64,000 nt of DNA from Ophiostoma sp. CBS 140.51 (taxonomy: Eukaryota; Ascomycota; Sordariomycetes; Ophiostomatales; Ophiostomataceae), in assembly GCA_029298735.1 (NCBI GenBank), contig JANSLP010000026.1:154590-218589 (forward strand), read 5' to 3'. Positions 26,801 through 37,719 of the stretch are shown here, piece by piece. The translations under genes were made by a program, and so were the position numbers. Under the pieces are notes generated by a model. That model was not told the origin of the DNA. It saw nothing but the letters and a program-made list of their open reading frames with translations, and did no database searches. The first letter of the stretch is position 1; the number at the start of each line of letters is the position of its first letter.

Positions 26801-29250
26801 TCCTTTGAGGCAAAGCCACCCGAAAGCTTGGCCTTGGAACTCAAATGGGACAGCAGCCAATTCTTACCTTGCAAAAATCTGCAATTATTGGCGGTCTAAT
26901 ACGAGTAGTCGTCAACATGACTTGGCGGGTGTGTACGCCATTATGTTGTTCGCTGTATTGGCAGTTGCCCTTTTTGGAATACTATCAATTTAATAGGGGG
27001 CTTGCTGACAAGGCCAAGAGGCTGAGCTGCAGCCAAAAACAAAACCCTCTCTCCAATACGAGACGACATGCATGTGTTCGGGGCACGTTTTTACAGTTGC
27101 AGCGCAGTTGCTCATCCTACAGTGTGACGATAAGTTTGGCAACTCTTTGTGCCTCTCAACCTGCGCGTGAACAATTTACTGAATATTACGATGTTGAGCT
27201 CGCCTATCATCCTCATGAGGGTCCAACCAAATAAACCAACATCCTTCTTTCCACAGAGTCGTTTTGTGACGAGGACGGTGACGGACGGGAGACTCTCTAG
27301 CTGTTGATCACGAAAGTTTTATCAGAAAAACAAAACGAAGAAATTTTGAATTACGCCTGCACGTAATTGCGATACGTGATGAGCCCGCCTTGATTCTTCC
27401 CTTGATTCTTCCCTTGATTTCCATTGTCGTTCCTCGAATTGCCAGAAGACCCATTTTCAATTTCTCCTGCACCCTTGCAACACGCCCCTATTTCACCCAC
27501 ATTGGGTTTAGTCTGCGGCAATCCATCAACCAGCCAGAAGGCGCCACAGCGATTATTGATTTCCAGACAGAGCGATAGTGGGGGTAGCCGGAGACGGAGA
27601 GAAAGAATTGATTTGCAGTGACAGTCTTGATGTATTCGTATCTTGAAAGAGGTCTCTGGCACTGTCGATTGTGTACAAGTTGTTGAGACACAAGAGCACT
27701 TTCAAAAGTGCCTCAAGCCTGAATATCTCGACCTTGATAGGGGCGCAACCTTGACAACTGTAGCGCCTGCTAGCCGTGAGTAGTTTTATCCCGCACTGTA
27801 TGTACTTCGTATCTGCAACGGTGACGAAGGCCCGACCGAAATGGTCTCGTAATGTTCCCTGCACCGTATTGAAAGGATCGAAGGCGCTAGGCACTCCGTG
27901 TCTGACAAAATGGACAAGAAGAAACATGGTGCAGGACCCATCGGCCCCCATTAAAAAAAGTAGAGGACACTGAAACAACCAGGCTCCTGGGCTCTCTTGT
28001 TCTCTGCCGCTTCTCTGCTGCTTCTATCCTCCTTTCTGCTTGCAGCCAGCGGAGACACGCATCATGCCAACGTGCCACTTTTTGACGTCTGTTGCAGCGA
28101 GGTGACTGTGGTGACTTCGGTGACTTTTGTACCTTACGCTGTACCATGCGGTATCGTGAACAAGGCCTGTGCTGACTGTAGTCCAGTATCACAAGAGAAA
28201 CAGGCGCAAGACAATGATGTCTGTCAGAAGAGGCGGCATGTGACGAACGCGGCCATGTGGAATAGAGACATGAGAAGAGAGGATGTCATTGATTTAGAAA
28301 GACGCGCAAAAGTAGAATAGGGGTAGCTTGTAGGTAGGCATTCTTGTTTGTTGATCGCACCTCCCCTCAAGAACTCAGAAAACCAGCCGCCGCCTGCCCC
28401 CCATCGACTTTTTTTCTCGTACTCACGGTGGCCCCTTGTCCTTCGCTCCTGCCTCGACAATTGGTGCTGACGCAACACGAGTCGCAGATTCAATACACGT
28501 CCGTTTGCAGGTTCCGTGTACTTGTCCGCTGGGGCCCAAACACGTCCTGAATACGCCCTGTAGAGCCCCTTGCGCGGACCCAGCGTGGCCAAAATTACTC
28601 GTAATTCTGTAATGCTCCCTTTTCCCTGCCGCACGCTAGCGGCCCACTCGTTCCCAGCCCGCTGAAGCGCGCTGTTGGGCTGGTGCTACTGGGCCCGCCC
28701 AGCGCGACTTGTCCTTTCAGCCCTTGGATGTATCGGGTACCTTGATTCGTCAGACACCTGCCCACGCACAGCGCGCGTCGCTCCTCCTTGAAATCGAGTT
28801 GCTTGGACACACTCTTTTTTTTCGTTCTCTCTTTCTTGGGAGGCCCTCCTTTTCCGTCTCTACTGGCATCTTACCCCGAACGCCTCCCTTTCGTATCCTG
28901 CCTCCCTTTCAGTAATCCTTTCTCCTGTCTCCTTTCCTTGGTTCTTTTCTGTCGTCGTCCCTTTTTCTTTTCTCCCCTTTCTTCTTTGATATACGCATTT
29001 TTGGACATTGTTTTCGATTCTTAAATTACCCACAGCAGCTATTTCCAACGTGCACTTGCCCTGAACCACCGCCCAACTCGGAGGTTTAAGCGAATTTCGA
29101 CCTTTTTTTTCTTTATTCTCGACCCGGCATCGAACTAGCATTGTCAGCCTCCCATTTTATTCATCGACGGCTCTTTCCGCTCTCATTTCTGCGGCCGTTG
29201 GATAATACCGTCATCACCTATCCAAAAGCAATCTCAGGCCATCATTTGCA
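23811..29250. other. Long gene-poor region
   Basis: About 5.4 kb between divergent genes. Frames of up to 206 codons overlap each other on opposite strands near 25.7-26.4 kb without a recognisable domain or typical coding bias. The last 500 bp is strongly pyrimidine-rich and fits the promoter/5' leader of the transporter gene starting at 29251. No RNA gene or mobile element was recognised. Confidence 0.45.
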
Positions 29251-30570
29251 ATGGCCAACCACCACGATCGCGCCGAGGGTGCCTCCTCCGCATCCAACAA
29301 CGACATCGAGATGCGCGATGAGAACGAGAAGCTTGCCCGGTTAGATCAGAGCAACCACTCCGAGGAGAGCGAACGCACAAAGGTGCCGGAAGAGATGGAG
29401 ATGGGTGACGAGCGCGAGAACGCCGGTCTGCTCCCCGGCGAGCCTACCGAGAAGGCCGAGCCGAAGCGGCCGGCTTGGTTTGGCACCGTTCTCTGGACGA
29501 CCATCAACACCCTCGCGACTATTGGCATTGTGAGCATCACGCATTTCATCTGATCTTTCGAAGCACGGCCGGTCCCGGGTTGCTAACGCGGTTCCTTTTT
29601 TAGGTCTTTACCAATAAAGCCATCTTCTCCGACCCGTCCCTTAAGCTCGCGCAGCTGACGTTTGCCGCCTTCCACTTCACCGTCACATGGTTCACTCTCT
29701 ACGTCCTGTCGCGTCCCCGGTTCGCCTTCTTCCAACCCCGCCGCGTCGCTATTACCGAGATTATGCCTCTCTCCGTGGCCATGGCCCTCAACGTCATCCT
29801 GCCCAACCTGTCACTTGCTTTCTCCTCGGTGACCTTCTACCAGGTGGCGCGCATTCTGCTCACCCCGACCGTTGCCGCCATGAACTTCGTTCTGTACCAG
29901 CAGAAGCTGCCCCGTCTTGCTCTGGCCGCGCTAGTCCCGGCTTGTCTCGGTGTTGGTATCGTGTCCTACTACGACTCGCTGCCGGCCGCCGATGCTAAGG
30001 TCAAGACAACCTCGTCGCTCGGTATTATTTTCGCCTTCTCGGGTATCTTCGCATCGTCGCTGTACACTGTCTGGATCTCGAGCTACCACCGCAAGCTCCA
30101 AATGTCCAGCATGCAGCTGCTGTTCAACCAGGCCCCCGTCTCGGCTTTCCTGCTGCTCTACGTCATTCCCTTCATTGACACCTTCCCCACCTGGAGCACT
30201 GTCCCCGTCAGCCGTTGGGTCATGATCCTCATGTCCGGTGCATTCGCCTCGCTGATCAACATCTCCCAATTCTTCATTATTGCTCAGACCGGCCCGGTCT
30301 CAAGTACCGTTGTCGGCCATCTGAAGACCTGTACCATTATTGCTCTGGGTTGGGCCACCTCCGGCCGTTCGGTCGGCGACAAATCCATCCTGGGTGTCTT
30401 CATTGCCGTCGGTGGCATCATTGCGTACGTACCCCCTTGCCGGCCATTCTTGCATTTCTCTGGCCTTGATTCCATTTTTGATCCTCATGCTGACATAGTC
30501 TACTAGTTACTCTTACGTTATGATCAAGGAGAAGCAGAAGGCTGCGGCCCTTGCTGCCAGAGGCCAGTAA
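29251..30570 (+). CDS. Triose-phosphate/nucleotide-sugar transporter family (DMT, SLC35E-like)
   Basis: Exons 29251-29529, 29604-30424 and 30507-30570 give 387 residues. The first about 75 residues are hydrophilic and Glu-rich and face the cytosol. About ten hydrophobic helices of the TPT/EamA fold follow. Landmarks are the TNKAIF motif in helix 1, the FYQVARILLTP segment, and the GHLKTCTIIALGW segment near the end. The last exon encodes the final helix and a short Lys-rich tail with a KEKQK motif suitable for Golgi/ER retention. Such proteins exchange sugar phosphates or nucleotide sugars across Golgi or ER membranes. The substrate cannot be read from sequence; the SLC35E3/fungal DUF250 group is the nearest I recognise. 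Confidence 0.88.
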
Positions 30571-31527
30571 ACGGCCGCCACAACGGTGACTGAAACTCAG
30601 AAACAGAGTTGTAATGTATTGACGACGCATCGGCCGTTCTGGCGAGGAAACGAAAGTGCCACGTGGAGAGAGACGACACCCGTGAATCCTGCGAGTGTCT
30701 GCTTTTTGGCTATTTCATTTTGTGTATTTTTCTTTTGTTCATTTCCCTTCCCTTCCCTTCCCTTCTTCTTTTGTCTTCTTCCTTTTCTTTTACCTGTTCT
30801 CACTTTTCCCGTCATGTTTTCTGGGGTTGTCTTTTCTTTATGGCGTTTGGGGACAACAGGGCTCGTCGCTGGGCATCGGCCATTTTGGGATATACAAACA
30901 ACACCAGCCGTCCTTGGCCCGGTTGCTTTATTTTTGCTAGCATAGAGAAGACTAGTGAGAGGCTGCTCATACGTAAGGAATAGAAATAAGTTTCTTTTTT
31001 TGGTACTTTTTTGTCTCTGGTGTACACGAAACGAGAGATGTGAAGATGGAGCACGGTTGTCGCCGTGTTTTATATCTGATTTATATTGACACTCCAATAT
31101 GGAAATAGCTTGGCGAGCCTGGGCGAAAGAACGTGCATGCGGCCCGGGGACACGACACTGGAGGCCGCTGAAACGTCACGCAAACAACCACTGAGGGCGG
31201 TGGCAAAGGCCTAGAAGATCACGGCGATTTGTTGTTCCGAGGCCTAAAAGGCCTAGCCTCCAGGCGGGACCAGTCGCGGTGTCCTGGGGTTTCTTTGTGC
31301 CCCTGCCCCTCCTCGACTCAGCGTGGGGTGGGACCTGCCAGAGCTTTGGAGAAGCATTATGGACGACTGACTCCGTATTATTGTGAGGGGGTAAAAATTG
31401 ATCGAGTCGCAGACCAGCCAAATGGGAGGTCCTTTATCTGGAACAGAAAAACGGACTGACTCACCCCAGCAGGCACCACCACCGAATTTAAACAACAGAC
31501 ATCACCAGCCGACAGAAACCGTTTCAA
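30571..31527. other. Intergenic, transporter 3' flank and GRS1 promoter
   Basis: A T/C-rich stretch with CCCTT repeats (about 30.74-30.77 kb) fits a 3' UTR. The rest is upstream sequence of the glycyl-tRNA synthetase gene. No gene was recognised. Confidence 0.5.
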
Positions 31528-33609
31528 TTGATGCGGTCGTTTGTATTTAGTCGTCTTTACACTGCGCAGGCTGGTCTTGGACATTTCACTTCGCCACCCC
31601 TCTTTCAGCAACTATCACCAACTTTCAGCCTCGCCGCTCCCCGCGTTTTTGCGAGCTCGCACCACTTTCGATCCCCCGTATACGACGTCCGACGAGTCAT
31701 TGGCACTTCCTCGACGTCCCCTACCTCATCTACCGAACCGGCGACCACCACCTCCGACGACAACAACCAGAACAAGAAGAAGAAAGGGCCAAAGCGGATC
31801 ATTAGCAAGATGACGACCACGGCCACCACCCTCAAGGGCCAGCCCCTCGACAAGGCTGTGCTCGACTCGATGCTGCGCCGCCGCCTGTTCTACACACCGT
31901 CTTTTGAGATCTACGGCGGTGTCTCGGGTCTCTACGACTACGGCCCGCCAGGTTGCGCGCTGCAGGCCAACATCGTCGACACGTGGCGCAAGCACTTTAT
32001 CCTCGAGGAGGACATGCTCGAGGTCGACTGCACGGTCCTGACCCCCGAAGAGGTTCTCAAGACCAGTGGCCACGTTGACAAGTTTGCCGACTGGATGTGC
32101 AAGGACCCCAAGAGCGGTGAGATCTTCCGTGCCGACCACTTTGTCGAGGAGATCCTCGAGCAGCGCCTGAACGGCAATAAGGAGGCCCGCGGCCACAAGG
32201 TCGACGAGGCCGCCAAGGAGGACCCCAAGAAGAAGAAGAAGCTCAAGGGCAAGGGCCAGGAGGCTGTGCGCCTCGAGGATGCTGTTGTCCAGGAGTACGA
32301 GGAGACCCTGGCCCAGATCGACAACTACAACGGCGAGCAGCTCGGCGAGCTGATCAAGAAGCACGATCTGCGCAACCCGGCCACTGGCATCCAGCCCGAG
32401 CCCCCCGTCGCCTTCAACCTCATGTTCGGCACCCAGATCGGCCCCAGCGGCGGTCTGCAGGGCTACATGCGCCCCGAGACGGCCCAGGGCCAGTTCCTCA
32501 ACTTCTCGAAACTGCTCGAGTTCAACATGCAGTCCATGCCCTTTGCCTCGGCCTCCATTGGCAAGTCGTACCGCAACGAGATCTCGCCCCGCGCTGGTCT
32601 GCTGCGTGTGCGTGAGTTCTTGATGGCCGAGATTGAGCACTTTGTCGACCCCGAGGGCGGCAAGAAGCACCACCGCTTCCACGAGATCGACAACATTGAG
32701 CTCGTCCTCCTTGACCGTGACACCCAGCTGTCCGGCAAGACGACGCCCCGCACGATGACGATTGGTGCCGCCGTGCGCGACAAGGTCGTCGACAACGAGA
32801 CGCTTGGCTACTTCCTGGCCCGCATCCACCTCTTCCTCGAGAAGATTGGTGTTGACCAGGGCAAGATCCGCTTCCGCCAGCACATGGCCAACGAGATGGC
32901 CCACTACGCCACCGACTGCTGGGACGCCGAGCTGCTGACATCGTCCGGTTGGGTCGAGTGTGTCGGCTGTGCCGACCGCAGCGCCTACGATCTGACGGTG
33001 CACGCCAAGAAGACAGGCGCACCGCTGATTGTGCGCCAGCGCCTCGAGACCCCCAAGGTCATTGAGCAGTGGACTGTGGAGATTGACAAGAAGAAGTTCG
33101 GTCCCCGCTTCAAGAAGGACGCCAAGACGGTCGAGACTGCCCTGCTGGCCCTGCCTCAGGACAAGCTCGAGGCTCTGTCTAAGGACCTCAAGGCCAATGG
33201 CACCGTCACGGTCGAGGTCGCTGGCATTGCCGACGGCAAGGCCGAGATCTCGAGCGATCTGATCACTGTTGAGTTCACCAAGCGGACGGAGAACGTGCGC
33301 GAATTCACTCCCAACGTTATTGAGCCGTCGTTTGGTATCGGCCGTATCCTGTACTCGCTGCTCGAGCACAACTACTGGTCGCGTGGTGCCGAGGGTGGTG
33401 ACGAGGCTCGTGGTGTCCTCTCTTTCGTGCCCGCCGTTGCACCGACCAAGGTGCTGATTGTGCACTGGACAAGCGATAAGAATTTGTTGTCCTTATCGCC
33501 GACTCGCCCGAAAATTATTTACAGCGTGGGACTAAACTCTTCAGGCGGCATACCCACTGTAATTGGACAACTGGAATGCGAACAAATTCGACTTTTCTTG
33601 CAAATGTAG
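31528..33609 (+). CDS. GRS1: Glycyl-tRNA synthetase, C-terminally truncated
   Basis: Class II synthetase that charges tRNA-Gly. The frame is 693 codons. The first 94 residues are Arg/Ser-rich and look like a mitochondrial targeting sequence. An in-frame ATG at 31810 starts the conserved protein, so one gene could feed both mitochondria and cytosol by alternative starts. The catalytic core is intact: the YGPPGC block, motif 2 (RNEISPRAGLLRVREF) and motif 3 (EPSFGIGR). Homology stops abruptly at the VLIV segment (nt 33451-33462, residue 645), just where the anticodon-binding domain should begin. The last 48 residues are unrelated. About 110-120 residues of the family, including the RYxRNDE block, are missing, and I do not find them downstream before the next gene. 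The locus may be broken, a partial duplicate, or misassembled. Confidence 0.88.
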   Translation: MMRSFVFSRLYTAQAGLGHFTSPPLFQQLSPTFSLAAPRVFASSHHFRSPVYDVRRVIGTSSTSPTSSTEPATTTSDDNNQNKKKKGPKRIISKMTTTATTLKGQPLDKAVLDSMLRRRLFYTPSFEIYGGVSGLYDYGPPGCALQANIVDTWRKHFILEEDMLEVDCTVLTPEEVLKTSGHVDKFADWMCKDPKSGEIFRADHFVEEILEQRLNGNKEARGHKVDEAAKEDPKKKKKLKGKGQEAVRLEDAVVQEYEETLAQIDNYNGEQLGELIKKHDLRNPATGIQPEPPVAFNLMFGTQIGPSGGLQGYMRPETAQGQFLNFSKLLEFNMQSMPFASASIGKSYRNEISPRAGLLRVREFLMAEIEHFVDPEGGKKHHRFHEIDNIELVLLDRDTQLSGKTTPRTMTIGAAVRDKVVDNETLGYFLARIHLFLEKIGVDQGKIRFRQHMANEMAHYATDCWDAELLTSSGWVECVGCADRSAYDLTVHAKKTGAPLIVRQRLETPKVIEQWTVEIDKKKFGPRFKKDAKTVETALLALPQDKLEALSKDLKANGTVTVEVAGIADGKAEISSDLITVEFTKRTENVREFTPNVIEPSFGIGRILYSLLEHNYWSRGAEGGDEARGVLSFVPAVAPTKVLIVHWTSDKNLLSLSPTRPKIIYSVGLNSSGGIPTVIGQLECEQIRLFLQM
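33467..33499 (+). repeat. Interleaved inverted repeats at the GRS1 homology breakpoint
   Basis: Two inverted repeats are interlocked. GGACAA (33467-33472) pairs with TTGTCC (33487-33492), and GCGATAAG (33473-33480) pairs with CTTATCGC (33492-33499). The order a-b-a'-b' is that of a pseudoknot, or of two adjacent blocks each copied in reverse complement. It starts five bases after the last residue that matches glycyl-tRNA synthetases. Confidence 0.8.
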
Positions 33610-34853
33610 GAGATTCTCATTGTCAACAGAGTCATGTATTAATTTCCATTGCTTTTCATTTGGGGCTTGACGTAATAAGACGGGTGAAGTCAAGATAGAA
33701 TACAGCACCTGCCCATTCGTTCGTTGTTCAAATGGCAATTGTCGACCACCAAAAGACGGCGAGCCCCTTTTCGAGTAAACAAACCCCCACGGCACCCATT
33801 TTGAATTTGTTTATCCATGGCGGCGGCACACATGGAATGTCGCCTTGTATGACACTCAGTGGCCAATCACGGAGCTGGATTAGTCGCCATTCACGAAGCG
33901 CAACCCAGCAATTGACGCACCAAATGTTCTTTACTTTACTTTTCCATTGCTCCCTCATGCATACCGGCATGACTTTGTCAAAGCTTGCAGAATGAAAAGC
34001 CATTACCTGTACCTGCATACCATGTGGGGCACACAGTGTTGGGGTTTGGGATTGTTAACATTTCGACATCACGAAAGTGGCACCTTCCGCTTGCCCTCAA
34101 TACAGTTCAAGCACAAACACCACATCCTCAAAAAAGAAACGTAGAAATATTCCATGACAAGCAATAGGTAGGAGGAAAACAGTGACAAAAGGTTGCTGCT
34201 ATGTCACTTTCGATGCTCACTGCAACTCTCAGGAACCCGTGCCGGCGCAAGATAGGGACTTAAGCCAATTTGGCGGACCAAAAGGCACAGCGTCTGCGGA
34301 ACCACACCATTGTCAACACACCGGATTTATACCACAATAATACCAGCATTGAAAGAGATCGCTGATGACACAGGTCGGATGAGTAGGAACTTAAAAATAC
34401 CTTGCCAAATTGCCATATGGGCATCGAGACGATATGAAGGCATGTAGATATCACGGATGGGCCCGGGGTTGTATATCCTGCTATAAGTTCATGACCCATG
34501 ACCTTCAACTCGGAAATTCCACGACAGTTGCCACGTTCTGGAGCCCAAGACCCATACCCTTGGGAGCATAGCTTGCCCCAGATCCTACATAATGGACTCG
34601 TGCTTTCGATTTCTTTTGGGCTAAGAAATCCTCGAAATCTCTCACCTTGAAACCCGTCAAGTCCCCATTTCAAGATTATTCTGTCATCTGATTGGCCCAC
34701 CGTGAAGGAAATACAGCTTCCTAGCCACGTTATCGTGCCATGTTCCAAACGTCAAAAGACACTACTAGCCCAATGCGGGGAAACGGCTGTCACAGTGCTG
34801 CAATTTTTCGTGGGGGACGCTAAAACCACTCTAGGACCCCCAGAAACAGACCC

Positions 34854-34864
34854 CGGAAAATCCG
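34854..34864. promoter_or_regulatory. CGG-N5-CCG palindrome
   Basis: CGG AAAAT CCG, about 390 bp upstream of the MFS transporter start. Inverted CGG half-sites are the usual target of dimeric Zn2Cys6 activators. A very similar site with ATAAT in the middle lies 50 bp downstream, and the same AAAAT version recurs at 37562. Confidence 0.4.
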
Positions 34865-34913
34865 GACACCACCTCCAAACCAATCTCAACCACAAGTAAA
34901 TCTGGGGAGGACT

Positions 34914-34924
34914 CGGATAATCCG
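34914..34924. promoter_or_regulatory. CGG-N5-CCG palindrome
   Basis: CGG ATAAT CCG within the longer perfect palindrome CTCGGATAATCCGAG (arms of seven around one base), about 330 bp upstream of the MFS transporter start. Candidate Zn2Cys6 binding site. Confidence 0.4.
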
Positions 34925-35255
34925 AGCAGCCGCACCACAACCACCAACCTCCATGCTGTCACTCCTCTTTGATACCCTGGCAATCAACCATTGCAGCAAA
35001 AATACCCCGTGCGTATTCTGCACGCTTTGGGGATGAATTGTCTATGGATTGCTTCCAATGACATTGTTTTGTCTCTTACTTCTCTCTCTAAACTCCGGAC
35101 TGACAATGGGAACCTTGTCTTGTTGACCTAGTCTTTCTTGTCCTGGTATATGAACAGGGACGATCCTACATTTTCTGTCGATTTCTCGTGCCTGGATCTC
35201 TTACCCCTTTGTCCCCTCTTTCAACCACAGAGTCACCACCAACTACACGACAACA

Positions 35256-36913
35256 ATGCAACGAGACGACATGAAGTCCATCGAAGTTCACGAAGAGTCG
35301 GCCGTTGCCGGCGCCATCCCCGATGCCAGCTCGGATGAGAAGTTTGCGGCCGTTGAGCGGGCACTTTTGCCGCAACCGACCAACGACCCCAATGATCCTC
35401 TGGTACGTCCATTTTCACGATGATTTTTTACACTTCTCACATAACATATCTAACATTGCTTGCTTTTAGAACTGGTCTGCATGGGAAAAGTATTCGACGT
35501 ACCTGACAATTTGCTTCTTTACCGTCCTCGCTACATTCAACTCGTCCAACTTTACGGTCGCCGTCCAGCCACTTGCCGCCGAGTTCAAGCAGTCGACAAC
35601 ACGCATCGGCTACCTTGTCTGCTTCAACGTCCTCTGGCTTGGTGTTGGTAACCTGGTATGGGTTCCCCTGGCGCGTGTTATTGGCAAGCGGCCCGTCTAC
35701 TTGCTGTCGCTGTTACTCCTCGTAGGCACCAATGTCTGGTCTTATGAGGCAAAGAGCTACGGTAGCCTGCTGCCGGCACGTATCATCTCCGGGTTTGCGG
35801 CGTCGTCTGCTGACGCCACTGTTCCTTCGTTGGTGGCGGACCTGTTCTTCGTCCACGAGCGTGGCCACTGCATGATGATCTTCCACATGGCTCTGTCAGT
35901 TGGTTTCTTCTTGGGCCCTCTAGTCTGTGCCTACATCACACAGACCGTGGGCTGGCGCTGGACGTGTGGCTTGATTGCCATTGCCGGCGGTGCCACGTTC
36001 ATTGTTGGTCTGTTCACCATCCGTGAGACCAACTATCCGGCGCGCACACCCGAGGCGCTAGATAAGCCTGCCGACAGCTTCCCTCCCAAGCGCGGCGTTA
36101 CTGGTTGGTTGTCTATGACAATTGGCTACAACAAGGAGGTCTCCTTCTGGAAGACGTTTGTGCGTATCCTTTCCATGGCTGCATACCCGCCAATCGCATG
36201 GACTGGTGTCACTGTCGGCACATTTGTCGGCTGGAACATAGTCGTGCAGCTGACATCCTCACAAACCTTCACTAAGCCGCCTTATGGCTGGAAGACGGGA
36301 AGCTTGGGTCTTCTCTCGATCTCTGGTTTCATCGGTGCCGTCCTTGCCTTCTTCATTGGTGGCAAGCTCATCGATATCATTGCCAACCGCATGACCAAGG
36401 CCAACGGTGGCCGTCGCCAGCCTGAGTTTCGTCTGCCGTCCATCATCATCCCCGCCCTCATCGGCCCCTTTGGTATTCTCATCTTTGGTTTGACCATCTC
36501 GCATCAGACCATGTGGGTCGGCCCGGCTTTCGGCTACGGTATGCAAGGCTTCGGTCTCACGGCTGTCGCCAATGTTGTCGTCACCTACGCCGTCGATGGT
36601 TACCATGATCTAGCCGCTGAGGCATTGACTGTCGTGTTTGTCATCCGTAATGTCATTGCCACGGTGCTGGCCCTCTACACCAAGAACTGGCAGACCGCTA
36701 CAGGTGTTCAGAATGTAAGCTTCTCCCACCACATCTGTTCGAAATTATTTACTGTTATTAACATTGCATGTTTAGGCCTTTGGTGAAAAGGTTGCCATCC
36801 AATTCTTTGTGTTGCTTATGGCTATTCCCTTCTACTTCTATGGTAAGCATATTCGCCAGTGGACGGCCACGTTTGGTCCTATGAAGCAGATTCAGCGCGA
36901 AGTGGAGATGTAA
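35256..36913 (+). CDS. Major facilitator superfamily transporter (DHA1/HOL1-like)
   Basis: Exons 35256-35402, 35470-36714 and 36776-36913 give 509 residues. The acidic cytosolic N terminus ends in the PNDPLNW motif typical of fungal 12-helix DHA1 proton antiporters. About twelve hydrophobic segments follow. The loop between helices 2 and 3 carries the GKRPVYL variant of the MFS signature and helix 4-5 a GFFLGPLVCAYI motif-C-like segment. A long central cytosolic loop is present (about residues 255-290 on the protein). The last exon encodes the final helix and a short charged tail. Such proteins export drugs, organic cations or polyamines from the plasma membrane; substrate unknown. CGG-N5-CCG sites flank the gene on both sides, hinting at a dedicated Zn2Cys6 regulator. 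Confidence 0.88.
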
Positions 36914-37719
36914 TACCCTGGATTCCCTGGGTGAATAACCTCCACAGGGAGAGGAGGTATTACCAACAAAGAAGGGCGACAGGTTTGTTGCATGGCCCGC
37001 CATAGTTCCTAGTTAGATACGCAAAACCAATCAAAACATTAATATCAAGGTTGTTGCAACGTCGATGTAGCCTTCGCTGCTAAAGATGCAGATTAATGTG
37101 TACTAGGTAAGTCGGGTGCAACAAATGAAAAAGCAAATTAAATTGTGGTATTGAGGCAGAAAGAAGAAACAAAACGAGATGGAGACACGAATGCGAGAAA
37201 CACAACGTCGACGTGCCTTTGCAGGTCACAATCTGTAGAGTCGCATTTCAACGCACAGCGACTTCATGCGCCACGGACAACCGTATTCGATTGAACTCTG
37301 GATGGCAAAAGGGAACGGCAAGCAAAAATGTTCCGAACACTTCGTATGTCGGTTAGATTTAGTATGTCGTAAAATACGCACTCTCATTTACGTATTTTAC
37401 ATGTCTTTTTCCAATCTCTGTCTGAACAAGCTTCCACCCGCAAGCTTCTCGGCAAGCCACACTGAGTACTGACGTTGTATTTCCGTCACTGTCAAGAATG
37501 TACCGAAACAAGCCAAGACTAGCTGCAGTGCGGAGTTGAGGAGGACGTGTGGACAGCACCCCGGAAAATCCGAGGCTTCTCCATTACAGCCACTCTGATG
37601 GATATCAAACTAAAGCCAAGATGGACGGCCATTGGGTGATAGAAACGGTGGAGATCTTTGTCGTGGCAGCCAGATGAACCCAAATTTGCCCTCGTTGGGC
37701 CCGTACAACAATCCGCTTA
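36914..37719. other. Intergenic, MFS gene 3' flank
   Basis: Non-coding sequence between the MFS gene and the tRNA gene. It contains the CGG-N5-CCG site at 37562-37572; otherwise nothing was recognised. Confidence 0.5.
37562..37572. promoter_or_regulatory. CGG-N5-CCG palindrome
   Basis: CGG AAAAT CCG preceded by two C's, matching the site at 34854 over 13 bases (CCCGGAAAATCCG). It lies downstream of the MFS gene and about 150 bp upstream of the tRNA gene, so its target is unclear. Confidence 0.3.

Larger units (their letters stand above)
33610..35255. other. AT-richer intergenic region
   Basis: About 1.6 kb, clearly less GC-rich than the synthetase exon before it. The missing synthetase domain is not recognisable here in any frame. 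A 162-codon minus-strand frame (34260-34748) has no known domain. The right part is the promoter of the MFS transporter gene and holds two CGG-N5-CCG palindromes. Confidence 0.5.

Noticed and set aside
31726..33465. 579-codon minus-strand frame opposite the glycyl-tRNA synthetase
   Set aside because: It lies entirely antisense to a clearly conserved coding exon. Long antisense frames arise from GC-rich third positions, and its sequence is low-complexity Leu/Val/Gly without a domain.
33610..35255. Possible downstream exon carrying the missing synthetase domain
   Set aside because: I looked for the RYxRNDE, GTPFG and C-terminal family blocks in all frames and saw none.
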